A DNA stretch of 47,940 bases, taken from the NCBI GenBank assembly GCA_910587355.1, contig CAJUKF010000018.1, positions 1-47,940 on the forward strand, read 5' to 3'. Made by a program: the position numbers and the translations under genes. This document shows positions 40,492-47,940 of the stretch, in pieces (positions within the stretch are counted from its first letter, which is position 1; each line of letters opens with the position of its first letter). The notes below the pieces were generated by a model. The model worked only from the letters and a program-made list of their open reading frames with translations. It was not told the DNA's origin and did no database searches. The stretch is from an uncultured Muribaculaceae bacterium. GTDB taxonomy: Bacteria > Bacteroidota > Bacteroidia > Bacteroidales > Muribaculaceae.

Positions 40492-41595
40492 TTATTTCAG
40501 CTTGACGGGTTTGCCTGTTTTGGCGCTTGAGATTGCGGCATCGAGAATTTCGACAACGAGGAGGTTGTTTTCGAGGGAGGCGGTGTCGTAAGGCTTCACG
40601 GTGATGTCGCCCCGGACTGCGGCTTTGAGGTAGCGGAAGGAGTCGTCGTATGGAGCGGCGAGGAGAGGGGATGCGACTTCGTTCTCTCTGCCGTCTTTGT
40701 AGAGGGTCATCTTTTTGCCGTTACGCTGATAGATGTAGCCTTTGCTGCCGTAGATGTGCATGTCCTTGCGGTTCATGGGCCAGTTCCAGGAGGGCATAAG
40801 CTGGAGTGTAAATGTGGGGTACTGAACGATGATGGTGGCGTCATCTTCGACAAGGGGGTATTTGTCGGGCTTCTGATGGTTTGCCACGGCATAGACGCTG
40901 ACGGGGCGCAGGCCGCCGACAATCCATGTGGCGAGGTTGGCGCCGTAGCAGCCGAAGTCGGTGATAGCGCCGGCACCGTTCTTGTCCGGGTCAGTGAGCC
41001 AACTGGTGAAATTCTTGCCGCAGCCGATTTCGTACGGGCCCTGATGTCCGTCGTAGACCATCATTCGTGTTATGTCGCCTATGTCGCCGTCGCGGACCAT
41101 ACGCCGGGCCTCGGTGTTGGTGTCATACCAGCTCGTCTCATAGTTGGTGAGCAGAAGAATGTCGTTTTCTTTGGCGAGTTTTTCCATGCGGCGCGCATGT
41201 TTCATGTTCATGGCAAGCGGTTTCTCTACCATGACATGTATGCCACGGGGAGCACAGGCCTCGACAGTCGCGAGGTGGTCGTAGATTGAGCCGTAGTCGA
41301 CAACGACCTCGGGATGTGTCTCGTCGAGCATACGGCCGAGGTCGGAGTAGAAGAGCGATTTGTCGACGTGGCGGCTCAGACCGTTGTGTTCGCGTATGCG
41401 GTCGTCTTTCTCATATACACCGACAATGGTGAAGTCGCCGCGGCCGACGCGCGAGATAACATCGTTGAGGTGGGCGTGCGATACGCCCGAGACAGCGAGA
41501 CGCAGCGGTTCTTTGTTCTGGGCGAAGGTCACGGCAGATGCGAGCAAACACAGAGCCACGGTAAATAATCGGGCGAGGAATCGAAGATTTTTCAT
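40492..41595 (-). CDS. exported Gfo/Idh/MocA family oxidoreductase
   Basis: 367 residues with a signal peptide (FLARLFTVALCLLASAVTFAQ). The Rossmann part reads RLAVSGVSHAHLNDVISR, without the classic GxGxxG glycines; the family's VMVEKPLAM motif is present, and the substrate domain has GAGAITDFGCYGANLATWIVGG. Gfo/Idh/MocA proteins use tightly bound or free NAD(P) to act on sugars and derivatives. Several exported members in Bacteroidetes are known or suspected to hydrolyse glycosides by a redox mechanism. The substrate is not readable. The missing consensus glycines are noted. Confidence 0.85.
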   Translation of the reverse strand: MKNLRFLARLFTVALCLLASAVTFAQNKEPLRLAVSGVSHAHLNDVISRVGRGDFTIVGVYEKDDRIREHNGLSRHVDKSLFYSDLGRMLDETHPEVVVDYGSIYDHLATVEACAPRGIHVMVEKPLAMNMKHARRMEKLAKENDILLLTNYETSWYDTNTEARRMVRDGDIGDITRMMVYDGHQGPYEIGCGKNFTSWLTDPDKNGAGAITDFGCYGANLATWIVGGLRPVSVYAVANHQKPDKYPLVEDDATIIVQYPTFTLQLMPSWNWPMNRKDMHIYGSKGYIYQRNGKKMTLYKDGRENEVASPLLAAPYDDSFRYLKAAVRGDITVKPYDTASLENNLLVVEILDAAISSAKTGKPVKLK

Positions 41596-41618
41596 GTATC
41601 GGATTTCTTTAAACGATG

Positions 41619-41644
41619 CGGGGGCGTGCTTTCGTGCGCCCCCG
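41619..41644. terminator. GC-rich hairpin between dsbD and the exported oxidoreductase gene
   Basis: An 8-bp all-GC stem (41619-41626 with 41637-41644) with a ten-base interior that can add wobble pairs. The U-tract on the minus strand is poor (CATCGTTTAAAG), so termination of dsbD may be partial and the oxidoreductase gene may be read through. Confidence 0.5.
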
Positions 41645-41674
41645 TGTCGGTATTAGTTAATATGTGAATTTGCG

Positions 41675-43711
41675 TTATTTGTCTATGCCTTTTTCGAGGA
41701 ACTTGACGAATTTGGGAATGTTTTCGTCGTAAGAGAAGGGACCTGAGAGAAGCTCACCGCGGTCGTTCACGATGACGTAATATGGCTGGGCGTTGGCGTT
41801 GAACTTATAGCGCTGCAGATAGCTCCAGCGGTCGCCGTAGGTTTCGAGAGTGATTTTCTTGCCGTATTCTTCGACGGTGACAGGCTCGGGGAGCGGTTTC
41901 TTTTCGTCGACCATGAGTTTAATCATGACGAAATTATTCTCAATCATAGCATGCACGTCGGCATTGTCGAGGACGGCGCCTTCCATTTTGCGGCAGTTTA
42001 CACATCCGTAGCCCGAGAAGTCGATGAGCACGGGTTTGCCTTCCTTTGCGGCAACAGCCATGCCTTCGTCGAAGTCGTCATACTCCACAAACTCGTGTCC
42101 GTAGAGGTTGAAGTCCTGTGTGAACAGCGGCGGCACAAAAGCGCTGACACCCTTGAGGGGCGCGCCCCAAAGGCCGGGGACAAGATAGGCGGCAAAGGAG
42201 AGCGAAATCATGGCGAGGAAGAAGCGGAACACACCGATGCTCGAATCGGCTTTGCCGTAATGCTTGAACTGGAACTGTCCGAGGAGATATATGCCCATGA
42301 GACCGAAAATAGCTATCCAGAGAACAATGAAGACTTCGCGGTCGAGGATGTGCCAGCCGTAGGCAAGGTCGGCGACTGACAGGAACTTAAGCGAGAGGGC
42401 GAGCTCGACGAAACCGAGGACGACCTTGACGGTATTCATCCACGAGCCGGATTTAGGCGCTTTCTGCAGCCAGCCGGGGAACATGGCGAAGAGGCAGAAA
42501 GGAATGGCGAGCGCGAGCGAGAAGCCGAACATTCCCACGGCCGGGCCGAGCTGCGAGCCCGAGCTGACGGCCTCGACGAGGAGTGTGCCGATAATGGGAC
42601 CGGTGCAGCTGAACGATACGAGCACGAGGGTAAAGGCCATGAAGAAGATACTCAGGAGGCCTGTTGTCTTCTCGGCGGTGCTGTCGATTTTATTGCTCCA
42701 CGACGAAGGAAGTGCGATTTCGAAAGCTCCGAAGAACGATATGGCGAACACAACGAGGAGGAGGAAGAATATGATGTTGCAGACAGCGCTTGTCGAGAGA
42801 GCGTTGAGGGCGCTGGCTCCGAAGAGCAGGGTGATGAGCAGACCGAGGCCTACATAGATTACAATAATGGAGATGCCGTATGTGAAAGCGTCGCCGATGC
42901 CCTTGGCGCTGCTCTTGCCTTTTTTGAGGAAGAAGCTTACTGTCATGGGAATCATGGGCCATACGCACGGAGTGACGAGAGCCACGAGGCCGCCGAGGAA
43001 GCAAGTGAAGAATATATACCAGAGCGAGCCGCTGTTGGTGTTCTCTTCTGTCTCAGTTTCATAAACGACGGGAGCCCAGAGGTCGGCGTCTTCAGCCGGA
43101 ACAGGAGCCATGGCGACTGTGTCGGCCACTGCGGCATCGGGCATTATGGTGGCGCTGTCGGCTGTGGCAACGGGAGTTGCGGCAGGCTGCTCAGCGGTGG
43201 CAGGAGCTGCTGCTTCTTTGGCTTTTTCAGCGGCCTTCGCGCTCACTTTGGCTGTGCCCGTCAGCGAGAAAGGCTCTTTGCCAGGGGGAATGCAGTTCTG
43301 GTCGTTGCAGGCTGCGAAGCGTATGTTGCCGTCGATAGAGAACTGAGGCTCTGTAGCTTTGAACGCCTGACGGAGCGTGATGCCGTTCTCCCAGTAGTTG
43401 AGGTCTGTGCCGAACATGCCGTCGTAATGCTTTATAGACGGTTTGTCGGCTTTGAGGCTGCCTTCAAGTACAGCGCCGTTAAGGGTTGTGAAGTTGATTG
43501 AAAGGGGGCTTGGGCCGGCCTGAGGGTCGCAGTCATGCGAATACATGTGCCAGCCGGCATCGATAGTTGCAGTAAACACCACTTCACCGGTATTGTCGGA
43601 TGTCATCTTGATTTCAGATGTCCATTTGACCGGATTGAACATCTGCGCGGCGGCAGTGAGAATAGCACTCAGTGCAATCAGCAAAAAGGCCGTAAAACGT
43701 TGTAATTTCAT
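41675..43711 (-). CDS. dsbD: thiol:disulfide interchange protein DsbD
   Basis: 678 residues from the ATG at 43711, which starts a signal peptide (LQRFTAFLLIALSAILTAAAQ). Domains in order: N-terminal periplasmic DsbC/D-like domain with FAACNDQNCIPPG, an alanine/proline-rich linker (AAPATAEQPAATPVATAD), eight membrane helices with the conserved TPCVWPM and SFSCTGPIIG cysteines, and a C-terminal thioredoxin-like domain with YGCVNCRKME. DsbD moves reducing power from the cytoplasm to periplasmic partners. Cysteines of all three redox modules are present. The linker is longer and more acidic than in E. coli. It may serve the thioredoxin-like secreted proteins nearby. Confidence 0.94.
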   Translation of the reverse strand: MKLQRFTAFLLIALSAILTAAAQMFNPVKWTSEIKMTSDNTGEVVFTATIDAGWHMYSHDCDPQAGPSPLSINFTTLNGAVLEGSLKADKPSIKHYDGMFGTDLNYWENGITLRQAFKATEPQFSIDGNIRFAACNDQNCIPPGKEPFSLTGTAKVSAKAAEKAKEAAAPATAEQPAATPVATADSATIMPDAAVADTVAMAPVPAEDADLWAPVVYETETEENTNSGSLWYIFFTCFLGGLVALVTPCVWPMIPMTVSFFLKKGKSSAKGIGDAFTYGISIIVIYVGLGLLITLLFGASALNALSTSAVCNIIFFLLLVVFAISFFGAFEIALPSSWSNKIDSTAEKTTGLLSIFFMAFTLVLVSFSCTGPIIGTLLVEAVSSGSQLGPAVGMFGFSLALAIPFCLFAMFPGWLQKAPKSGSWMNTVKVVLGFVELALSLKFLSVADLAYGWHILDREVFIVLWIAIFGLMGIYLLGQFQFKHYGKADSSIGVFRFFLAMISLSFAAYLVPGLWGAPLKGVSAFVPPLFTQDFNLYGHEFVEYDDFDEGMAVAAKEGKPVLIDFSGYGCVNCRKMEGAVLDNADVHAMIENNFVMIKLMVDEKKPLPEPVTVEEYGKKITLETYGDRWSYLQRYKFNANAQPYYVIVNDRGELLSGPFSYDENIPKFVKFLEKGIDK

Positions 43712-43731
43712 CGTGTTATGGTTTATTATTG

Positions 43732-43739
43732 CAAAGGTA
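43732..43739 (-). promoter_or_regulatory. -7 box of dsbD
   Basis: TACCTTTG on the minus strand matches the consensus exactly, 20 bases before the dsbD ATG. No clear -33 TTTG is seen. Confidence 0.5.
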
Positions 43740-43816
43740 ATGCTTTTTATCAATATAATTAAGGACGCGTTGAAAAATATTCATTCTTTTTTTGGAATCT
43801 AATTCGGGAAATCTAT

Positions 43817-43887
43817 ACATTTTGCAAGTGTAAACTCGCCTTTGATGCTGTGATTGATGTTTTATATTAAATTTTCTTGCAAAATGT
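43817..43887. repeat. 12-base inverted repeat upstream of the secreted-protein gene
   Basis: ACATTTTGCAAG at 43817-43828 and its exact reverse complement at 43876-43887 are separated by 47 bases. The right arm runs into the -33 TTTG of the promoter at 43887. The rest of the 293-base gap between dsbD and the next gene holds the two promoters and no reading frame of note. Confidence 0.5.
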
Positions 43888-43918
43888 TTGTTTAATCTAA
43901 AAATAGTGTGTAATTTTG
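43887..43918 (+). promoter_or_regulatory. promoter of the secreted-protein gene at 44005
   Basis: -33 TTTG at 43887-43890 and -7 TAATTTTG at 43911-43918, spaced by 20 bases. A leader of about 80 bases is predicted, much longer than for other genes of the window. Confidence 0.75.
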
Positions 43919-44004
43919 CCGCATCCATTCCTTACGAGAAGATTGGAATTTGAAATCATACGATTGTTATTCTCAGCAAACAATCCTATTATAAACCTAA
44001 ACAT

Positions 44005-45849
44005 ATGTCTATGCGAAAGATTTTTACTTCTATTCTTTCTGTAGCGGCAGCCACTGCCGTCGCCATGGCTGCAATGCCTCAGCCAACGACAGTGGGTGAG
44101 TTTAATGCAAGTGTCCGCTCAGTAGCTCCCTGCATCGAGAAATTAACTCCTGCACAACGTAGCTCCATTGTCGGAGCATCTGTCAACGGTCGGGCTTTCA
44201 TCGGCAAGAACGTTGCAAATAACAGCAATCTTGCTCATCGCTATGCCAAGCCCGTGCCTCCGATTCCCGGACAGGCTCCATCGGTAATTGACGAGACCCC
44301 CGCCGGAACCCCCAAAATGTATGCCCGCAGCGGTGACGGTTTTATGTCGTTTTACGGCTACATACTTCCTCACGACCCGAACGGCCAGATTCTTAACACG
44401 GTGATGGCCGATGACAATAAGACAATCTACATTCAGGACCCCGTTTCATCGGCTGTTGCAGAAACATGGGTTAAAGGAACTGTGGAAGCCTCTAAAGTAT
44501 CAGTGCCTACAGGACAGTACATTATGTATGACTCCAGTGAAGGGTATGGCGCGATTCTTGCAGCCGGCAAGCTGACCGAAGTAGAAGATGACGGTGATAT
44601 ATACCTGACTTACGTTATGGATGAAACCGTCACTGATATCACATTCACTATCGCAGACGATGGCTCTCTGAAACTTGATGACAAGTATTCATTCACATTT
44701 GATGCAAGCGACCCTGAAGGAGAGGTGAATCCCGAATATATTGTCACTGTTTTCTGGGATGATGATAAGAGCTGGGCAGGCTATGCCGACTACAATACGG
44801 TCTATACTCCTTTTGACGATGTGACAAACAGCATTCCCGAAGCGGTCGTTTTCAGCGACTGGAAGATGTCATCTGTAAACGTCGATTCTGAAAAGCCCGT
44901 CACGACTTTCGTAAGCGTAGGTATCGAAGGTGACAAAATGTATATCACCGGTCTATACAGAGATATGCCGGAAGCCGTTGTCGCAGGTACCATTACCGAC
45001 GGCAAGGTAACTCTTGAGAGCAATCAGTATCTTGGAATATCTAACATCGTATACCTTACATACTTTGTCGGCGGCACATATTCCGTCGAGACTTTCCCTG
45101 ACCCTGATTTCGGCGATTACAACGAAGTTACCAATGTCGCAACAGAAAGTATCGTATTCAATTACGACGCAGATGCAAAGACGCTTGCTGCTCCGGATAA
45201 TGCAGCACTCTATATAAATGCAGGCAGAGCCAATGTTGACACCGGCGAAGGTATTTCACAGTTTGCATCCTATTTCGGTCCGTCGCTGAGCGAATTCCAC
45301 GAAGTCGCAGCAACTCCGGCCACTCCTGAAATTCTTGAGTTCGGTGATTACTTCGATGATTACGGTTACATTGGTATCTCCATGTATATTCCCACAGTCG
45401 ATACCGAAGGCAACGACATCAACATCAACAAACTCTATTATGTGATTTATACTCGTGTTGACGGAGAAGAAGAGGAATTCGTATTCTATCCTGACGAATA
45501 TGTGGGACTTGAAGAGATGAACATCGACGAGATGACTGAAGTTCCCTATACCATGCAGATTGAGGGATACGATGGTGTTGATATCCGGTATGGAGGCGAA
45601 GATGTTTTCTTCTACACAACGCTGCCCGATGCTTTCGGTGTGAAGAGCGTCTACAAGGGCGGTGGCGAAGTACATGAATCGCCTGTCTTCTGGCTTGAGA
45701 CAGCCGGCGTGAACAACGTGCTCACCAACGGCGCAGCCATTGTTTCTGCAGTCTATGGCATCGACGGCATCCGCCGCAGCGAAATGTCGCACGGCCTCAA
45801 CATCGTCAGAATGAGCGACGGCAGTGTCCGCAAAATTTTCGTTCGATAA
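44005..45849 (+). CDS. secreted protein with type IX-like C-terminal tail, unknown function
   Basis: 614 residues with a signal peptide (MSMRKIFTSILSVAAATAVAMA); an in-frame ATG two codons in is also possible. The mature chain is acidic and beta-rich with repeated patterns (FYGYILPHDPNGQILNTV, YIQDPVSSAVAETWVKG, then DDGDIYLTYVMDE). The last ~30 residues (YGIDGIRRSEM, GLNIVRMSDGSVRKIFV) look like the conserved type A sorting domain recognised by the type IX secretion system, which would place it on the surface or in the medium. No catalytic domain is recognised. The C-terminal tail call fits the PorQ gene in the same window. Confidence 0.75.
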   Translation: MSMRKIFTSILSVAAATAVAMAAMPQPTTVGEFNASVRSVAPCIEKLTPAQRSSIVGASVNGRAFIGKNVANNSNLAHRYAKPVPPIPGQAPSVIDETPAGTPKMYARSGDGFMSFYGYILPHDPNGQILNTVMADDNKTIYIQDPVSSAVAETWVKGTVEASKVSVPTGQYIMYDSSEGYGAILAAGKLTEVEDDGDIYLTYVMDETVTDITFTIADDGSLKLDDKYSFTFDASDPEGEVNPEYIVTVFWDDDKSWAGYADYNTVYTPFDDVTNSIPEAVVFSDWKMSSVNVDSEKPVTTFVSVGIEGDKMYITGLYRDMPEAVVAGTITDGKVTLESNQYLGISNIVYLTYFVGGTYSVETFPDPDFGDYNEVTNVATESIVFNYDADAKTLAAPDNAALYINAGRANVDTGEGISQFASYFGPSLSEFHEVAATPATPEILEFGDYFDDYGYIGISMYIPTVDTEGNDININKLYYVIYTRVDGEEEEFVFYPDEYVGLEEMNIDEMTEVPYTMQIEGYDGVDIRYGGEDVFFYTTLPDAFGVKSVYKGGGEVHESPVFWLETAGVNNVLTNGAAIVSAVYGIDGIRRSEMSHGLNIVRMSDGSVRKIFVR

Positions 45850-45896
45850 TATACAGCATATTCCGGTATCTCCTGATATCTGAATAATATTCGGAA

Positions 45897-45932
45897 GAGG
45901 GTGTGCCGCCCCGACGGCGCACCCTCCTTTAT
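45897..45932 (+). terminator. intrinsic terminator after the secreted-protein gene
   Basis: A 12-bp GC-rich stem with one G-U pair (45897-45908 with 45915-45926), a six-base loop and CTTTATT after it. Confidence 0.85.
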
Positions 45933-45959
45933 TAAAAGTTTAATTTTATACTTTTAAAA

Positions 45960-47837
45960 ATGAAGAAATTTTTTACCTCCATAATCGCCGCTTTAGCTGT
46001 AGCATCGTCAGCCATGGCCATAACTGTCAAAGTCGGATATGAACTCAGCGGAGAAGAGAAATACTGGGGAACAAGCAAAGCCGAAATCTACAATGCAGCG
46101 ATTCTTGTCGACGATGCGACCCTGAGAGGAAAGAAAGTGACTGCGATAGAATTCTCATGGAGAGAAGGTGTCACGGCTACTGACTGTCAAGTGTTTATCT
46201 CGTCGGAACTCAAAGTGAAATCGGGCGTCGCCGTCGGAGATATTGCAACAGCTTCATATACCGCTCCACAATCGGGTATCTGTACCGTGAAGCTTGCAGA
46301 GCCGTGGGTGGTGGACCGGAGTGCGTTCTATGTAGGCTACAGTTTCAAGGTGGGTAATCCGAAAGATAACGAAGCGCTTTCAGAGCCGCTATGTCTGGGT
46401 TATTGCAAAAGCGATGATGCGCACTATCTTGCTACATCGCGCACATACAAGGGCTGGCAGAAACCTGCGGCCCTCAACGGTGCCGGTTTTACAGTCCGTG
46501 CTATTGTAGAAGGTGATTCGTCGGACGATGCCGCAGGCGTGAAATCGGTCAGCAGTCCTGTGACGAATACTACCACTGCCGGTAAATGTATTGCGACTAT
46601 TGTAAACCATGGAGCAAAAGAAGTGAAGAGCATAGATTATACATATGAAGTCGCCGGCAAGACGACAAGCGGCTCTTATACTTTCGAAACTCCGGTTTCA
46701 GCTGCAATTTACGGAGCTATGGGAACTATGAAGTTCGAGGCGCCGGTTGTGTCTGAAATTGCCGAACATGCCGGAGTTTTCACCATCACCAAAGTCAACG
46801 GTGTGGCAAATACCGACCCTATGTCTTCGGCAAAAAATACCCTCAGTGTAACAGACCAGATAGGCAGACACGTGGTGGTGATGGAAGAATTTACCGGTAC
46901 GTGGTGTCAGTGGTGTTCACGCGGTTATGTGGCTATGCGGATGCTTAACGAGGAACTTGGCGACAACTTCATTGCTTTGTCTTACCATAGCGGAGACCCA
47001 ATGGAAATCACCGAGGAGACTCCTGTTGCGGTCGACGGCTATCCTATGGCTTCGATAGAGCGAGAAGGAGACTGCGACCCTTATTATGGGACCGGTGACG
47101 ATAATTTTGGCATTCTTGAATATGTAAATGCCCATATGGAGCAGAGTGTGCCTGCCAATATGTCGGTCAATGCTGTTTATAACGATGACTTCACCCGCAT
47201 TAATATTGATGCCGAGGCATATTTCTTCCGGTCGTATCCACAGAATCCTTTCCGTATGGCATATTTCCTGACGGCCGACGGACTGACTCTTCCGGCCGAT
47301 GAAACAGAGCCTAAAATTCAGGCAAAGTGGATGCAGGGAAATGCTTATGCCAAATATCCGGCTTCCGAATTACCGGGCGGTGAAGATTTCTGCAAGCCTA
47401 ATGGTACGTCGTATATGGTTGTTCCGTTTGATGATGTCGTTGTCGCTTATTCGCCTTTTGCAGGCGAAGCCGCATCGCTTCCGGCCTCTGTGCAGTTCGG
47501 TCAGGGTTACAGCCACAGCTATTCGTTCGATATAACCAATATCAAAGAAAATGAAGTAAACGGAAATCCTGCGCGTGACCTTATTCAGAACAAAGACAAG
47601 GTGTATGCCGTAGCGGTTCTTATCGACACAGCGACCGGACGTATCGTGAATGCCGCCAAGAGCCATGTAACCGGTGCGTCGGGCGTTTCTGCAGTCACAT
47701 CGGACCGCACAGTGGAGTCTGTCGAATACTTTGACCTCTCGGGCAGGCGTATCAAGTCCGCACCATCGGCGGGCATAGTCATAGAGTGTACCCGTTATAC
47801 CGACGGTTCTCAGTCAACCGCGAAACGAGTATTCTGA
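45960..47837 (+). CDS. Omp28-like secreted protein with thioredoxin motif and type IX-like tail
   Basis: 625 residues with a signal peptide (MKKFFTSIIAALAVASSAMA). An N-terminal beta-sandwich is followed by a region with VVVMEEFTGTWCQWCSRGY, where Cys316 and Cys319 form a CxxC thioredoxin-type motif, then DPMEITEETPVAVDGYPMAS (thioredoxin-like cis-Pro region). This is the layout of Omp28-related proteins. The last residues (EYFDLSGRRI, AGIVIECTRYTDG, AKRVF) resemble a type IX sorting tail. It may act as an extracytoplasmic thiol oxidoreductase; DsbD encoded upstream could reduce it. It lies between its own terminator and that of the preceding gene, with a one-mismatch -7 box (TACTTTTA). Confidence 0.8.
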   Translation: MKKFFTSIIAALAVASSAMAITVKVGYELSGEEKYWGTSKAEIYNAAILVDDATLRGKKVTAIEFSWREGVTATDCQVFISSELKVKSGVAVGDIATASYTAPQSGICTVKLAEPWVVDRSAFYVGYSFKVGNPKDNEALSEPLCLGYCKSDDAHYLATSRTYKGWQKPAALNGAGFTVRAIVEGDSSDDAAGVKSVSSPVTNTTTAGKCIATIVNHGAKEVKSIDYTYEVAGKTTSGSYTFETPVSAAIYGAMGTMKFEAPVVSEIAEHAGVFTITKVNGVANTDPMSSAKNTLSVTDQIGRHVVVMEEFTGTWCQWCSRGYVAMRMLNEELGDNFIALSYHSGDPMEITEETPVAVDGYPMASIEREGDCDPYYGTGDDNFGILEYVNAHMEQSVPANMSVNAVYNDDFTRINIDAEAYFFRSYPQNPFRMAYFLTADGLTLPADETEPKIQAKWMQGNAYAKYPASELPGGEDFCKPNGTSYMVVPFDDVVVAYSPFAGEAASLPASVQFGQGYSHSYSFDITNIKENEVNGNPARDLIQNKDKVYAVAVLIDTATGRIVNAAKSHVTGASGVSAVTSDRTVESVEYFDLSGRRIKSAPSAGIVIECTRYTDGSQSTAKRVF

Positions 47838-47852
47838 TACAGCTTATACAGT

Positions 47853-47886
47853 AAAGAAAAAGAGCGGTGCACCGCTCTTTTTCTTT
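47853..47886. terminator. bidirectional terminator at the end of the Omp28-like gene
   Basis: A near-perfect palindrome: 15-base arms (47853-47867 with 47872-47886) around a four-base centre within GGTGCACC, with A-rich and T-rich outer ends that supply a U-tract on either strand. After it, to the window end, no reading frame or motif is seen. Confidence 0.85.
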
Positions 47887-47940
47887 TATTGGTGTCCGGT
47901 AAACGTTTTTAATACCTTGTTCTTATTGATTTTGGTAGTG

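Overview
The window looks like a chromosomal segment of a gut-type Bacteroidales bacterium, probably in or near the Muribaculaceae (the family placement is inference). The signs are Bacteroidetes-type promoters (-7 box TAnnTTTG with a -33 TTTG), weak Shine-Dalgarno sequences, a PorQ-like type IX secretion gene, secreted proteins with type IX-like C-terminal tails, a secreted GH92 mannosidase, DUF4293 and DUF4153 membrane proteins, a one-chain pyruvate:ferredoxin oxidoreductase, and moderate GC of about 50%. There is no IS element, prophage, CRISPR array, rRNA or tRNA that I can see. Most of the window is compact housekeeping DNA with short intergenic gaps.

Layout. 1-720: a type II toxin-antitoxin pair (minus strand, antitoxin cut by the window edge) under a near-perfect 40-bp palindrome. 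720-5100: an outer-membrane beta-barrel gene divergent from nifJ. 5100-8600: a dyad-symmetric promoter region and the porQ-cmk-ispH-exonuclease operon, with a small membrane-protein gene overlapping the end. 8620-13680 (minus): grpE-dnaJ, a GH92 alpha-mannosidase and a YqgE/AlgH protein, each with a terminator. 13800-16143: luxS followed closely by a frameshifted gene whose C-terminus is a bacterial MIT_C (MITD1-like) domain, then a zinc-ribbon plus FHA-like protein. This is the least explained cluster of the window. 16247-17545: a malic enzyme of the MaeB type without the phosphotransacetylase half, ending in a strong terminator.

17602-25651: an M3 peptidase, a YcxB-like membrane protein, a 732-residue helical-repeat protein, a DUF4293 protein, the helicase hrpB and a two-helix small protein, all on the plus strand. 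25637-30162 (minus): sbcD-sbcC. 30235-32002: a NahK-like sugar kinase with a cytosolic CBM9-like protein one base downstream. 32011-35669 (minus): a DUF4143 ATPase preceded by three spaced 11-bp repeats, mltG, and an AI-2E-family transporter. 35743-39288: prfA, a DUF4153 membrane protein and pyrF. 39405-43711 (minus): a YhcG-like PDDEXK nuclease, an exported Gfo/Idh/MocA oxidoreductase and dsbD. 43887-47886: two secreted proteins with type IX-like C-terminal tails, the second an Omp28-like thioredoxin-fold protein, each followed by a terminator.

How they fit together: the PorQ, DsbD, Omp28-like and tail-bearing secreted proteins belong to envelope export and extracytoplasmic redox. NifJ and the malic enzyme belong to anaerobic carbon metabolism. 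GH92, NahK-like and CBM9-like proteins suggest host-glycan use. SbcCD, the DnaQ-like exonuclease, HrpB, GrpE/DnaJ, PrfA, IspH, Cmk and PyrF are core functions. The most unusual items are the luxS-linked MIT_C/FHA-like cluster, the palindrome over the toxin-antitoxin promoter and the mirror-image promoter region before porQ.
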